This document shows positions 31,972 through 41,222 of a stretch of 64,000 bases of DNA, piece by piece. The position numbers were made by a program, and so were the translations under genes. The notes under the pieces are model-generated. The model worked only from the letters and a program-made list of their open reading frames with translations, did not search any database and had not been told where the DNA came from. Origin of the DNA: Dongia_B sp035539215 (GTDB taxonomy: Bacteria > Pseudomonadota > Alphaproteobacteria > Dongiales > Dongiaceae); NCBI GenBank assembly GCA_035539215.1, contig DATLIX010000091.1, positions 1 through 64,000 of the forward strand, in the 5' to 3' direction. Position 1 is the first letter of the stretch. Every line of letters begins with the position of its first letter.

Positions 31972-34197
31972 TTATTTTCCGTCGAGCGCCTCGCGAATGC
32001 TGCGCGCCAATTGTTCAACCGAAAACGGCTTCCCAAGCATCCTGACGCCGGCATCGAGAATGCCGTTATGGACGACGGCATTGCGCGTATAGCCTGTCGT
32101 GAACAGTACCTTCAGCTCTGGACGAATCTTGGCCACCTCGTCGGCGAGCTGGCGGCCGTTCCGCCCCGGCATTACGATATCGGTAAAGAGCAGCGAAATA
32201 TCGGCGCGTTCATTGACAACTTTCAATGCGGAATCCGCTCCGTCCGCCTGCACCACCGTATAGCCAAGCTCGGTCAGCGCATCAACACTCAATTGGCGGA
32301 CTGTCTCCTCGTCTTCCACGACCAGGATGACCTCGGTTGCAGCACCGCCAAAGGCAGCGATCGTCGTGGCCACCGACACCTCACCTTCCTCGCTCACCCC
32401 ATAGAACCGCGGCAGATATATCTTCACCGTCGTTCCTTGACCGAGCTCGGAGTAGATCTTCACGTGTCCGCCGGACTGCCGCACGAAGCCGTAGACCTGC
32501 GACAGGCCGAGCCCAGTGCCACGGCCGGTCTGCTTTGTGGTGAAGAAGGGCTCGAACGCCTTGGCTGCTATTTCCGGCGGCATGCCGCTGCCGGTGTCAG
32601 TCACAGCGATCAGCACGTACTGGCCAGAAGGGATTTCCCCATGCCGCCGCGAATACTCGTCGCCGAGGCTTGCATTGGCGGTTTCGATCGTCAGCCGTCC
32701 CCCATTCGGCATCGCGTCCCTGGCATTGACGGCCAAATTCAGGACGGCGCTTTCCAGCTGGCTGGGATCAGCCCGCGTTTTCCAAAGGCCGCCCGCCAAT
32801 ACCGTCTCGACCTGCACCGCTTCCGTCAGCGTGCGCCGTAACAGATCCGACATGCCCGATACGAAGCGATTGGCGTCGATGGTCTGCGGCGCCAGCGGTT
32901 GTTGCCGGGCAAAGGCCAGCAGACGCTGCGTCAGCGTCGCTGCCCGCTGAGCCCCTTCAAGGGCAGTATCGATATAGCGCTCAATATCAAATTCACCGCG
33001 AGCCATGCGGCGCTTCATCATGCTGAGGCTGCCGATGACAATCGAGAGCATGTTGTTGAAGTCATGCGCCAGGCCGCCGGTCAGTTGGCCGATGGCATCG
33101 AGCTTCTGCATCTGGCGGATCTGCCCCTCCGCCTTCTCGCGCTGATCGATCTCGGCCCGCAATTCGACATTGGCCTTGCTGAGCGCCGTTCGTGCTTCTT
33201 CAAGTGCCGCCTTGTCCGCCGCTTCGATGGCAGCCTGACGCAGGGCCAGGATCGTTACCACTAGGAAGCTGAACGCTGCCAGCAGGGCGATCGGAAGACG
33301 GGACCAGACCCAGTTCCACCAAGCCGCGGTGACGGCATCACGCGAAATATCGACGCTGAGATAAAGCGGCAAATCGCCGACTTGGCGGAAGGTTCCGAAA
33401 CGGTCGCCGGAATAGCTGCCACCCGCGGATTTCTGCCGCAACGGCACGCTGAACATTTCCCGCATATATAGATCCTGTTGCGGGGGACTATCGGCGGTCG
33501 GCGGGTATTGCGCCAGGATGTTGAGATTGTCGCGGCGGAAAAGCGTTATCCGCTCGTCATAAGGCAGCTGCAATTTCTGCCAGTAGTCCACGAAATAGCC
33601 GATATCGGCGGTGACGGACACCATGCCGCGCAACTGATGATCGGGCCATTCCATCCGACGGCTGATGAGAAAGGTGGGCCGCTTGGTCACCCGACCGACG
33701 ATGAGACTGCCGATAAAGAGCCGGTCGCCGGCTTGCTGCGCGGCCTTGAAACTGTCGCGATCGGCGGCATTTGAATACGGCGTGGGGAAATCGAAGCTGG
33801 TCAGGCGCAGCAATCCCTTGTCGTCATTGAACCAGACGTCTTCGATATAAGGCAACGCATCCGCAAGCCGGCGCAACTGGTGCTGCAGGTCGGCCGATTT
33901 CGCGAGATCGTCCCAGGCGGCCTCGCCGAGAAGATTGGACGCGGCACTCAGTCCGATTTTGGATACTTCGAAAAGTCTTGCCGCCTGGTCGGCCAGAAAA
34001 TAGTCGCGCGTCGCGGCTTCAGTGGCGGCATCGGCCAGCTGACGTTGCCGTTCATTATAGATGAAGGCGCCGGCGGCCAGCACAATCAGAAGAAATCCCA
34101 ATGAACCCATCAAGCTCGTAAGGCGAGCAAGAGAAAGTGGTCGCCAACCAACTAGTTTTGACACGGCCCCCGCCAGAAAAGGAGAATCCCATGCCAC
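31972..34197 (-). CDS. Membrane hybrid histidine kinase (HisKA-HATPase-REC)
   Basis: A 741-residue sensor. An N-terminal span (LMGSLGFLLIVLAAGAFIYN near 30-48) precedes a double-Cache-like periplasmic domain of about 240 residues and a second span near 300-320 (LPIALLAAFSFLVVTILAL). A coiled coil leads to HisKA with LTGGLAHDFNNML, HATPase (LNLAVNARDAMPNGG, DTGSGMPP, GTGLGLS), then a C-terminal receiver with LLFTDIVMPG. It is of the NtrB-like AHDFNN class. The start is uncertain: GTG 34197 without a clear ribosome site. It converges on nepR. No dedicated response regulator gene is adjacent. Confidence 0.88.
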   Translation of the reverse strand: MAWDSPFLAGAVSKLVGWRPLSLARLTSLMGSLGFLLIVLAAGAFIYNERQRQLADAATEAATRDYFLADQAARLFEVSKIGLSAASNLLGEAAWDDLAKSADLQHQLRRLADALPYIEDVWFNDDKGLLRLTSFDFPTPYSNAADRDSFKAAQQAGDRLFIGSLIVGRVTKRPTFLISRRMEWPDHQLRGMVSVTADIGYFVDYWQKLQLPYDERITLFRRDNLNILAQYPPTADSPPQQDLYMREMFSVPLRQKSAGGSYSGDRFGTFRQVGDLPLYLSVDISRDAVTAAWWNWVWSRLPIALLAAFSFLVVTILALRQAAIEAADKAALEEARTALSKANVELRAEIDQREKAEGQIRQMQKLDAIGQLTGGLAHDFNNMLSIVIGSLSMMKRRMARGEFDIERYIDTALEGAQRAATLTQRLLAFARQQPLAPQTIDANRFVSGMSDLLRRTLTEAVQVETVLAGGLWKTRADPSQLESAVLNLAVNARDAMPNGGRLTIETANASLGDEYSRRHGEIPSGQYVLIAVTDTGSGMPPEIAAKAFEPFFTTKQTGRGTGLGLSQVYGFVRQSGGHVKIYSELGQGTTVKIYLPRFYGVSEEGEVSVATTIAAFGGAATEVILVVEDEETVRQLSVDALTELGYTVVQADGADSALKVVNERADISLLFTDIVMPGRNGRQLADEVAKIRPELKVLFTTGYTRNAVVHNGILDAGVRMLGKPFSVEQLARSIREALDGK

Positions 34198-34342
34198 TTT
34201 AGATTGCCACGGCTATGAGTGGAAGCGGATTTGCGCCCCGAGAAAAGGTGAAATACTCCCATTCCGGGCGATAGGTCGACAGGCTGGCCGTGGCGAAACC
34301 CCGCTTCTCTTCTCCCGCCACAAGCCGAGCGCCGAGGGACGC

Positions 34343-34378
34343 GAAAAAAAGGCTCGCTGGTCGGGCAACCAGCGAGCC
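34343..34378 (-). terminator. Intrinsic terminator downstream of the stressosome operon
   Basis: A perfect 11-bp stem (34351-34361 with 34368-34378), a 6-nt loop, and seven T on the minus strand (A run 34344-34350). It should end the transcript of the minus-strand operon whose last gene stops at 34571. The rest of 34198-34570 shows no gene. Confidence 0.85.
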
Positions 34379-34570
34379 GGAAAATGCGAATGCCGACAGA
34401 AGGGCCTACTGCGGCAATCAAGCCGATCGCACTTGGGGATCGCTTGCTATCGCTAGAGTGAAACCGACTTCCCGCGATAATTGTTCCGTCGGAAGCCCGC
34501 TATTTTTCTTAAAACGAGGGATTGGTGCTGACAAATCAGCGGGCACGGTCGAGACTCAGGGACGTGCTCC

Positions 34571-36307
34571 CTAGTCCGCCAGGACCGCGCGGACTTTGTC
34601 GATGAGTTCGGTCAGATCAAACGGCTTACGGAGCACTGCGATCGATCCGATCCACTCATCAGACTCGTTGCCCGCTCCCTCTTTCTGCAGAATGTCGCGG
34701 GAATAGCCGGTCACAAAAATCGCCCGCAGATGGGGATTTGTTTCTCGAGCCCTTTCCACCAACTGACGACCATTCAATCCCGGCAACCCGACATCGGCGA
34801 TCAATAGATCGATACCCCTGTTGGCGTTCAAATGTTGCAGCGCCATTTCGCCATTGCCGGCATCCAGCACCTCGAAGTGCTCGTCTTGCAGAACTTCAAC
34901 CATCATCATGCGGATGAGTTCTTCATCCTCGGCGATCAAGATCGTCGCCGGCTTCTTCCCCTGCTCTCTCACTTCGTCCATCTCATCTTCTTCCAGCAAC
35001 TGTTGCGCCGCGGCAGCAGCCATATAGAGCTTTACAACTGTACCCCGACCCTCTTCGCTTTCCAATACTACGCCGCCGCCACTCTGGGACATCAGGCCAT
35101 AGATCATGCTGAGGCCCAGTCCCGTCCCCTTGCCAATCGGCTTGGTAGTAAAGAAGGGTTCCATTGCCCGCTCCATGACCGATTTAGGCATGCCAATGCC
35201 GGTATCGATTGCGGATAGCGTGACGTAGCGACCCTGCGGCAGGTGAGAAAGGGCGGGCAAATCGGGCCGTGGCAGATTTTCCTCTCCTGTCTCGATCCGG
35301 AAGGTACCGCCGTCCGGCATTGCATCGCGAGAATTGATCGCCATGTTGAGCAACGCATTTTCCAACTGATTCTCGTCGCATCTCACCCAGCCCGATTCGG
35401 CCTTCAACGCGATGTCGATCGTGATCTGCTCTCCCAATGTCCGCTTCAGGAGGTCCGTGAGACCCGTGACCAGATCGTGGAGGTTGACGGCATCGAGGTT
35501 CAGGGTTTGCTGTCGCGAGAACGCAAGGAGACGGCTGGTCAATTTGGCCGCCCGGGTGGTCCCCGTCATCGCCGCTTCGACATAGCGGTCGATATCGTAA
35601 TTGCCCTTCTTCAGGCGTTTTTTGATGAGCTGAAGGCTGCCGGAAATGGCGCCGAGCAGATTATTGAAATCATGTGCGATGCCGCCGGTGAGCCGTCCCA
35701 GCGCTTCCATCTTCTGGCTTTGCCGCAATGCCGCTTCGGCCTTTTCCCGTTCGTCGATCTCGTGACGCAGCTGACGATAGCTCTCCTCGAGTTGCGCGCT
35801 TCTGACGCGCAGCTCTTCCGTACGCTGCGCCACCCGCTGCTCCAGCAGTTCGTTGGCCTGGCGCAGTCCTTCCTCCGCCGCCCGCATCCTGAGCAGCGCC
35901 CGGATGGATGCCAGCAGCTCATCGGGTTCAAGAGGCTGCACCAGATAGCCGTCGGCGCCGCTGTCAAACCCGGCAACACGGTCGGCGCCGGTAACAAAAC
36001 TCGCGGATGTCTGCAAGACGACCAGAGACGGGTACAATTCCTTCAGGCGTTGACAGACCTCGATACCGCTCATATCCGGCAATTTGACGTCGAGCAGAAC
36101 CAGTGTGGGGCGACGCTCCGCCACCAGATCCAACGCGGCCCTGCCCGAACTTGCTTCCACGACCTCGTAGCCCGCCTGCAGAAGGATGCGGGTCTTCGCA
36201 TAGCGCAAAGCCTCCGTGTCATCGACATTGAGGACCAGAACCGGGCTGCCGCCTGATAGCACCGCCGGCGCCCTCTTCGCATTCGCTGAGGTTTTTGATT
36301 CAGTCAT
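34571..36307 (-). CDS. Soluble REC-HisKA-HATPase-REC hybrid kinase
   Basis: A 578-residue cytosolic signalling protein. The N-terminal receiver has VLNVDDTEALRYA and phosphoacceptor LVLLDVKLPD. A coiled coil (about 145-205) follows, then HisKA LTGGIAHDFNNLL, HATPase with LNMAINSRDAMPDGG, DTGIGMPK and GTGLGLS, and a C-terminal receiver with LLIADVGLPG and LRKPF. It overlaps the preceding gene by 4 bp (ATGA). As the last gene of the rsbR-rsbS-rsbT operon it is probably an output or feedback component of the stressosome, though that link is by context only. Confidence 0.9.
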   Translation of the reverse strand: MTESKTSANAKRAPAVLSGGSPVLVLNVDDTEALRYAKTRILLQAGYEVVEASSGRAALDLVAERRPTLVLLDVKLPDMSGIEVCQRLKELYPSLVVLQTSASFVTGADRVAGFDSGADGYLVQPLEPDELLASIRALLRMRAAEEGLRQANELLEQRVAQRTEELRVRSAQLEESYRQLRHEIDEREKAEAALRQSQKMEALGRLTGGIAHDFNNLLGAISGSLQLIKKRLKKGNYDIDRYVEAAMTGTTRAAKLTSRLLAFSRQQTLNLDAVNLHDLVTGLTDLLKRTLGEQITIDIALKAESGWVRCDENQLENALLNMAINSRDAMPDGGTFRIETGEENLPRPDLPALSHLPQGRYVTLSAIDTGIGMPKSVMERAMEPFFTTKPIGKGTGLGLSMIYGLMSQSGGGVVLESEEGRGTVVKLYMAAAAAQQLLEEDEMDEVREQGKKPATILIAEDEELIRMMMVEVLQDEHFEVLDAGNGEMALQHLNANRGIDLLIADVGLPGLNGRQLVERARETNPHLRAIFVTGYSRDILQKEGAGNESDEWIGSIAVLRKPFDLTELIDKVRAVLAD

Positions 36308-38106
36308 CGTTCTTGTATACTTTGAGAATTCTCGCCCAGTGACAACTGCGACAAGACCTCACCGACAGCATCACGCGTCAAGCTGCTCTTCGATAAAATC
36401 CGCCTCGCGCCAACGAGATTCTGATGATCTGCCTGATCCAGCATCGCCGACGTACAGACGATGACGGGCAATTCCGACAATTCGGTATCCGCGCGCATCT
36501 CGCGCAGAACAGCAAAGCCGTTCATGACCGGCATCTGCAGATCCAGAAAAATGATATCCGGCTTCTCGCGCCGCATCAGATCAAGGCCGGCAAAACCATC
36601 TGATGCCTCCAACACCGAACAACGCGCCTCCAGCGCTGACTGCCTGATGATATAGCGGAAAGTCTCCTCGTCATCGATGATCAGAAGCCGCAGATTCCCT
36701 CGCCCGCCTTCCGCCATCAGCGGGACCCGCTCCTCGACAGGTGCGTCCGGCCGATCGATATCGAGGGGGATCGACAAGGTAAACGTCGATCCCTGCCCGA
36801 TCGCGCTTTGCAAGGAAACGGTGCCGCCCAGCAGTTCGGCCAACCTTTTCGACAGCGGCAGGCCAAGCCCCGTGCCCTTGTGGCGCGTCTGGAGGGAGCT
36901 TTCGATCTGTACGAATTCATCGAAAACGGCGGCATGATGTTCGGCGGCGATGCCGATCCCGGTATCACTGACCGCGAACTCGATGCGATTGCGCGCGACA
37001 GCAAGGCGAACCGCGAGCCGCACCTCGCCTTCTTCCGTGAACTTCAGTGCATTGGAAATGAAATTTCGCAGGATCTGCGAAACCTTGCCCATATCCGTAT
37101 AGAGCCGGGGCAGGTCCTCCGGCTCGTCGAAGACAAGCGCCACCTTGGTGTTGACCAGGAGCGGCTTCAACATGCCGCGAAGTCCACCGACGAGTTCGTG
37201 CACCGAAAAGTTGCTTTTCCGGATCGTGGCCTTGCCGGACTCGACCTTCGCCAGGTCGAGCAAATCATTGACCAGTTCCGTCAGGCTGTCCGCGGAGCCG
37301 CGTATATACGAAACCTGCCGCTTCTGTTCTGCCGAGAGATCGCCATCGGCACCATCCATCAGCAGGCTGGAAAGCGCCAGAATGGAATTGAGCGGGGTGC
37401 GAAATTCGTGCCCCATATTGGAGAGAAATCGCGATTTCAGATCGCTGGCACGGCGCAGCTGCTCGGCTTTCTCGTCCAGTTCCGAATAGAGCGCGACGAC
37501 GCCGCGATTGGTATCTTCCAGCTCGGCATTGAGCCGTTTCAGCTCCGTCTCACGCTGGACGAGACTCTCCATGGCGATCATGACTTCTTCATTCTGCCGA
37601 TGAATGAGATCGCCGGGATCGTGCGAAAAACCGATCTCATCGGGCTCCGGCATGCCGGCCGCAATACCGGCATTCAGATGAGCCGGCATGGCATAGCCTT
37701 CATGGGTGAAGCCAAAGCCGAGGACCACCGAGAATCCGGCCGGGGAACCGATCGAAATCTGAAAATGCTCGACGAGTTTTCTGACGGCCATCATGTCCGT
37801 CGTCTCGGCCAGGTGCGGCTGCGTCTCGGCGCGGAATCGGATTACGAGACGAAAGCCGCGCTCCGCCTCCTCTATGGCGCCATCAACCTGCCCCGTAAGG
37901 CCGCTGACGACGATCATGCGGGCAACTTCCGACGATGCGGCTGCCAGTCTGATTTGCGCCAGGTCATTGAAACCAAAATGGGCGGCAAGCATCTTGATGC
38001 GCTGCCGCATCGGCGCGATATCGCTTACGCCCCCGATCGCAGCGCTCAGCACCGTCGCCGGCAAGGATGCCCGTCCACTAAGATTTGGCGACAAGGACCG
38101 TTGCAT
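36304..38106 (-). CDS. RsbT-like/HisKA/HATPase/REC hybrid kinase
   Basis: A 600-residue protein. Residues 15-130 resemble the RsbT/RsbW ATPase fold (MRQRIKMLAAHFGFNDLAQ, SEVARMIVVSG), but the ATP-binding Asn of the N box (SELARN in RsbT) is Met here, so it is probably inactive. After a coiled coil come HisKA (FLSNMGHEFRTPLNS), HATPase (RNFISNALKFTEEG, DTGIGIAAEH, GTGLGL) and a receiver (IIFLDLQMPVMNG). The ATG at 38106 overlaps the phosphatase gene by 29 bp and follows GGGGAA. Linking an RsbT-like domain to a kinase suggests direct reading of stressosome state. Confidence 0.87.
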   Translation of the reverse strand: MQRSLSPNLSGRASLPATVLSAAIGGVSDIAPMRQRIKMLAAHFGFNDLAQIRLAAASSEVARMIVVSGLTGQVDGAIEEAERGFRLVIRFRAETQPHLAETTDMMAVRKLVEHFQISIGSPAGFSVVLGFGFTHEGYAMPAHLNAGIAAGMPEPDEIGFSHDPGDLIHRQNEEVMIAMESLVQRETELKRLNAELEDTNRGVVALYSELDEKAEQLRRASDLKSRFLSNMGHEFRTPLNSILALSSLLMDGADGDLSAEQKRQVSYIRGSADSLTELVNDLLDLAKVESGKATIRKSNFSVHELVGGLRGMLKPLLVNTKVALVFDEPEDLPRLYTDMGKVSQILRNFISNALKFTEEGEVRLAVRLAVARNRIEFAVSDTGIGIAAEHHAAVFDEFVQIESSLQTRHKGTGLGLPLSKRLAELLGGTVSLQSAIGQGSTFTLSIPLDIDRPDAPVEERVPLMAEGGRGNLRLLIIDDEETFRYIIRQSALEARCSVLEASDGFAGLDLMRREKPDIIFLDLQMPVMNGFAVLREMRADTELSELPVIVCTSAMLDQADHQNLVGARRILSKSSLTRDAVGEVLSQLSLGENSQSIQER

Positions 38107-39106
38107 CGTCGGTTCCCCGCTGATGATCTCGATAAAGAACACTCGCGATAGTGTATGGATGCCGATCAAGCAGTCCGGGATAACGATCCATAGACCACGA
38201 GGTTGCAATACCATCGGAGCTGAGGACTAATGTCAATGGCGCGGTGGCAGGATAAGTTACTTCCTGGATCTTCCGCACCGCGTGACCCACCGTGCCGTTG
38301 TGCGACAAAAGCCTTTGCATTCGGTTTTGGCTGAAGACGGCGCCGCCGATATTGCCGACTGAAGCAACACGCAGCAGGCCGGCGTCGCGATCGACCTGAA
38401 CAATGGCAACTGCAGCGCCACGGGTCTGGCGCAGGCCGGCATGAAGCCGTTGCAGGATATCGGCAGGCGCGCCCTGATAGTGCTGGTTGAAGAGCGCGAT
38501 CGCCTTATAGCTTGCCTCGGCAGCCAGCGTGCCGTGACCAAGCCCGTCGGCCACCAGGCAGATCAGTCCATCTGTGCGCTCCCTGACATGCCAGCCATCG
38601 CCGCAGAGCGTCTCTCCGGGATAGGGCACGGCCACCGCTCCCCACAGCGGCGCCCAGGAAGCAGAATTCGACTGATACAGCTTGGGCAGCACGCCGGTTC
38701 GCATGAAGGGGGATCTCCCTTGCTCCAGTCGTGCAAACACAACGCTCCCCGCTGCAGGCTGCGAATATATGTCGAGAAGTGTCGATTGTCGCAGCAAGGC
38801 ACCCATCCCGGTGCCCTGGCTGCCAGCCGTAGAAAAACCGTCGGCAAGGCATTTCTCCAGGTCGCCGAATCCCGGCCCCTTATCGAGCGATGCGCAATCG
38901 ATATAGGGCGTATCGACGGGGATGCTTTCGGCGGCCAGGATGATGCCGCCGCCGGCATGCTTCACCAGATTTGTCGCCAGCTCGGTCACGACAAGGGCAA
39001 CGCGTCCCTGATCCGCCTCATTGAAGCCAAGGCGTCCCGCTAGCTGCGTGACTTCGCGCCGCGCCGCTGCCACCTGTGAGATATCGCGCACCTCCATCGC
39101 GCGCAT
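38078..39106 (-). CDS. RsbT-like ATPase/SpoIIE phosphatase fusion (RsbX-like)
   Basis: A 342-residue protein with an N-terminal anti-sigma-type ATPase domain (about 1-135: GRVALVVTELATNLVKHAGGG, DKGPGFGDLEKCL, GTGMGALLR) and a C-terminal PP2C/SpoIIE domain (GDGWHVRERTDGLICLVADGLGHG, with the metal-binding Asp; SVGNIGG; LVLSSDGIATSW; GTDDATVLV). In stressosome operons this product resets RsbR/RsbS phosphorylation (RsbX role). The start at 39106 lies 1 bp from the rsbT stop. A much longer upstream frame runs over rsbT and is not used. Confidence 0.88.
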   Translation of the reverse strand: MRAMEVRDISQVAAARREVTQLAGRLGFNEADQGRVALVVTELATNLVKHAGGGIILAAESIPVDTPYIDCASLDKGPGFGDLEKCLADGFSTAGSQGTGMGALLRQSTLLDIYSQPAAGSVVFARLEQGRSPFMRTGVLPKLYQSNSASWAPLWGAVAVPYPGETLCGDGWHVRERTDGLICLVADGLGHGTLAAEASYKAIALFNQHYQGAPADILQRLHAGLRQTRGAAVAIVQVDRDAGLLRVASVGNIGGAVFSQNRMQRLLSHNGTVGHAVRKIQEVTYPATAPLTLVLSSDGIATSWSMDRYPGLLDRHPYTIASVLYRDHQRGTDDATVLVAKS

Positions 39107-39107
39107 C

Positions 39108-39512
39108 CTATTTCCACCGGGTGATACTGATGCGCGTACCCTTTCCAAGCACGGAATGAATGTCGAATTCATTTGACAAGCGTCGTGCGCCACCAAGTCC
39201 CAACCCCAAGCCGTTGCCCGTGGTAAAGCCATCCGATAAAGCCCGCTCGATATCGGCGATGCCCGGTCCATGATCCTCGAAGATGACACGGATGCCAGCG
39301 CGCGTATCGCGCTTGACCACCTCGATTGTCGCCGTCCCGCCGCCGCCATATTCCAGGGTGTTGCGTGCAAGCTCGCTCGCGGCCGTGACGATTTTGGTTT
39401 GATCGATCAGGCTCAGGCCGATTTCGGTAGCATGTGCCCGCACTGCCTGTCGCACTCGAACGACGTCGTCCTGACCGGCGATCGGCAACACATTACTCTT
39501 GCGCTCGATCAT
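39108..39512 (-). CDS. rsbT: Stressosome switch kinase RsbT
   Basis: A 134-residue serine/threonine kinase of the anti-sigma ATPase family. N box ASELARNTLEYGGGG, G1 box FEDHGPGIADIERAL, G2 segment GNGLGLGLGGARRL and GKGTRISI are complete, so it should be active. RsbT phosphorylates RsbS and RsbR on stress and then leaves the complex to act on its output target. The ATG at 39512 (GAGGACG upstream) overlaps rsbS by 20 bp; an earlier ATG at 39530 is possible. Confidence 0.92.
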   Translation of the reverse strand: MIERKSNVLPIAGQDDVVRVRQAVRAHATEIGLSLIDQTKIVTAASELARNTLEYGGGGTATIEVVKRDTRAGIRVIFEDHGPGIADIERALSDGFTTGNGLGLGLGGARRLSNEFDIHSVLGKGTRISITRWK

Positions 39513-39882
39513 CTTCGGTCTCGTCCTCATGAAGCCGCCGCTGAATCATCGCCATGCCGCGATCGACATTCAGCGCTGTCTTGACCCCCGATAAGGAGAG
39601 GCCCAATTCGACGAGAGTGATGGCGACGGCCGGTTGCATGCCGACGACCACGGTTTCCGCATCCATAAGCCGCGAAACTGCCGCAATACTGTCCAGCATT
39701 CGGCCGATGAAACTGTCCACCACGTCCAAAGCGGAGATGTCGATCAGCACACCCTTGGCGCCGGTGGAGGCGATTTTTGCCGTCAGTTCCTCTTCCAGGG
39801 TCATGGCAAGGCGGTCATGGAGATCGACCTGAATGGTGATGAGGAGGGCTTGGCCCATCCGCAGAATCGGAATTCGCTCCAT
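39493..39882 (-). CDS. rsbS: Stressosome scaffold RsbS
   Basis: A 129-residue STAS-domain protein. The phosphoacceptor segment DISALDVVDSFIGRML is almost the same as in Bacillus RsbS, with Ser in the DSF motif; AVSRLMDAETVVVGMQPAVAITLVELGL is the second half of the STAS fold. With RsbR it forms the stressosome core that holds RsbT. It starts 3 bp after the rsbR stop. A short acidic tail (LHEDETEDDRAQE) is present. Confidence 0.93.
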   Translation of the reverse strand: MERIPILRMGQALLITIQVDLHDRLAMTLEEELTAKIASTGAKGVLIDISALDVVDSFIGRMLDSIAAVSRLMDAETVVVGMQPAVAITLVELGLSLSGVKTALNVDRGMAMIQRRLHEDETEDDRAQE

Positions 39883-39885
39883 TGA

Positions 39886-40776
39886 TCAGACCCGATCGCC
39901 TAAAGCGCCGGCCTGGCTGCCGTTGCCACCCGGCACCACGCCCCTCGTCCTGACCACTTGCTTGCCCACCCGCTGCAACGCCAAGCCGAAGGCATCGGCC
40001 AGCGAGGCCTTGGAAACCACGTTCAATTCCACGCCAAGGTGCACCATCGTCTGGGCGATCTGGGGCCGAATGCCGCTGATGATGCAATCCGCGCCCATCA
40101 ACCGGGTTGCGGCCACGGTCTTGAGAAGATGCTGCGCAACCAGCGTGTCGACGGTCGGGACGCCGGTAATATCGATGATCGCGATCTCGGCCCCCTCCTG
40201 AACGATGCTTTGCAGAAGATTCTCCATCACCACCTGGGTTCGTGTGCTGTCCAGCGTCCCGATCAGGGGTAAAGCCAGGATGCCGTCCCAGAGCTTTACA
40301 ACGGGCGTCGACAGCTCGGCGATTTCCTGCTGCTGCCGCAAAATGACTTCTTCGCGACTCTTCTGGAAAATTTCCATCGAGTAAAGTCCGAGCCGGTCAA
40401 TCAATAGGCCCAGCGACCAGCCTCCTTCTTGCAGTCCGTCCTGCCGCAGCAAGTCCATGATGGGCTGCTTCAGCGAGAAGACGAAGGTCGCCGTCTCGGT
40501 AGGCGTAAAACCTTGCACCGCCCGAGATCGGGAAATGTCGCTCAGGATATCCCGCGCCCGCTGGAACGCGGATCCTCGGCTGTCAGTCTCGCCGCTTTGA
40601 CATGCAGTCGTGAAGGCCGAGAGGAAATCTTTGCATTGCGCCCGTAACTCACCTTCGCCGATCTGGCCAATTCCGGTTCGTCCCGCACTTGCCAGGTAGT
40701 TCAGCCACGATGCCAGGACCTCTGCCTCACGGCTCGCAATCTTTTCACCTAACGCACTGGTATTCGCGTCACTCAT
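39886..40776 (-). CDS. rsbR: Stressosome sensor RsbR-type protein
   Basis: A 296-residue protein with an N-terminal helical sensory domain (about 1-150, resembling the RsbRD N-terminal type: EVLASWLNYLASAG, LLIDRLGLYSMEIFQKSREEVILRQQ) and a C-terminal STAS domain (ELSTPVVKLWDGILALPLIGTLDS, then IDITGVPTVDTLVAQHLL with the phosphoacceptor Thr). It lacks a PAS or haem-globin signature. The ATG at 40776 has AGGAGG 4 nt upstream. It heads the operon rsbR-rsbS-rsbT-phosphatase-kinase-kinase. The signal it senses is unknown; oxygen or redox is attractive given the neighbouring region. Confidence 0.92.
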   Translation of the reverse strand: MSDANTSALGEKIASREAEVLASWLNYLASAGRTGIGQIGEGELRAQCKDFLSAFTTACQSGETDSRGSAFQRARDILSDISRSRAVQGFTPTETATFVFSLKQPIMDLLRQDGLQEGGWSLGLLIDRLGLYSMEIFQKSREEVILRQQQEIAELSTPVVKLWDGILALPLIGTLDSTRTQVVMENLLQSIVQEGAEIAIIDITGVPTVDTLVAQHLLKTVAATRLMGADCIISGIRPQIAQTMVHLGVELNVVSKASLADAFGLALQRVGKQVVRTRGVVPGGNGSQAGALGDRV

Positions 40777-40937
40777 GATGCCTCCTGACGCCATCGGCGT
40801 GAGCTGTCTGCCGATAACGCGGTTTAAATGAACGGAACTGTAACCGCTAAAAGACTGTCAGGATTTACAATGGCGAGATCAGCTATCCCTAGTAGAAAAT
40901 GAAACCGGCCCGGGTTCCTCAAACACTTTTATTTTAT

Positions 40938-40962
40938 GGAACCTTTTTTCGCCTTTCTTGTT
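40938..40962 (+). promoter_or_regulatory. EcfG-type promoter in the rsbR/receiver gap
   Basis: GGAAC at 40938-40942, a 17-nt T/C-rich spacer, then GTT at 40960-40962. It points to the receiver gene at 41223 with a leader of about 250 nt. The remainder of the 446-bp gap (40777-41222) shows no supported gene. Confidence 0.6.
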
Positions 40963-41222
40963 TCTAAGCCCGGCTTTTCAGAAAATGCGCCAATCTTTGG
41001 CATTACTCCGATCGGCTCTGCGGCTGGGCTTGCGGCGCAGACTGACATAAACACTGCCAGATCTCACCGGAGAGTGAAACTCGCTTGTCATCTTTCTAGG
41101 CTCGCAGCGGGATCATTTCCGGCAAGCACCAATTAGTAACGTAGATTAATCGAGGCTCGGAGAGCCGTATGTAGCGTCTGGGGCAATGGCCCCGGTTCCT
41201 TTCTTCCAGGAGATGCAGGCGT

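Noticed and set aside
34463..34491. EcfG-like GGAAC-N18-GTT on the minus strand upstream of the hybrid kinase at 31972-34197
   Set aside because: A strong intrinsic terminator on the same strand (34343-34378) lies between it and the gene, so it would not drive it.
40936..41136. 66-codon frame in the rsbR/receiver gap
   Set aside because: Its start lies inside the EcfG-type promoter and it has no ribosome site.
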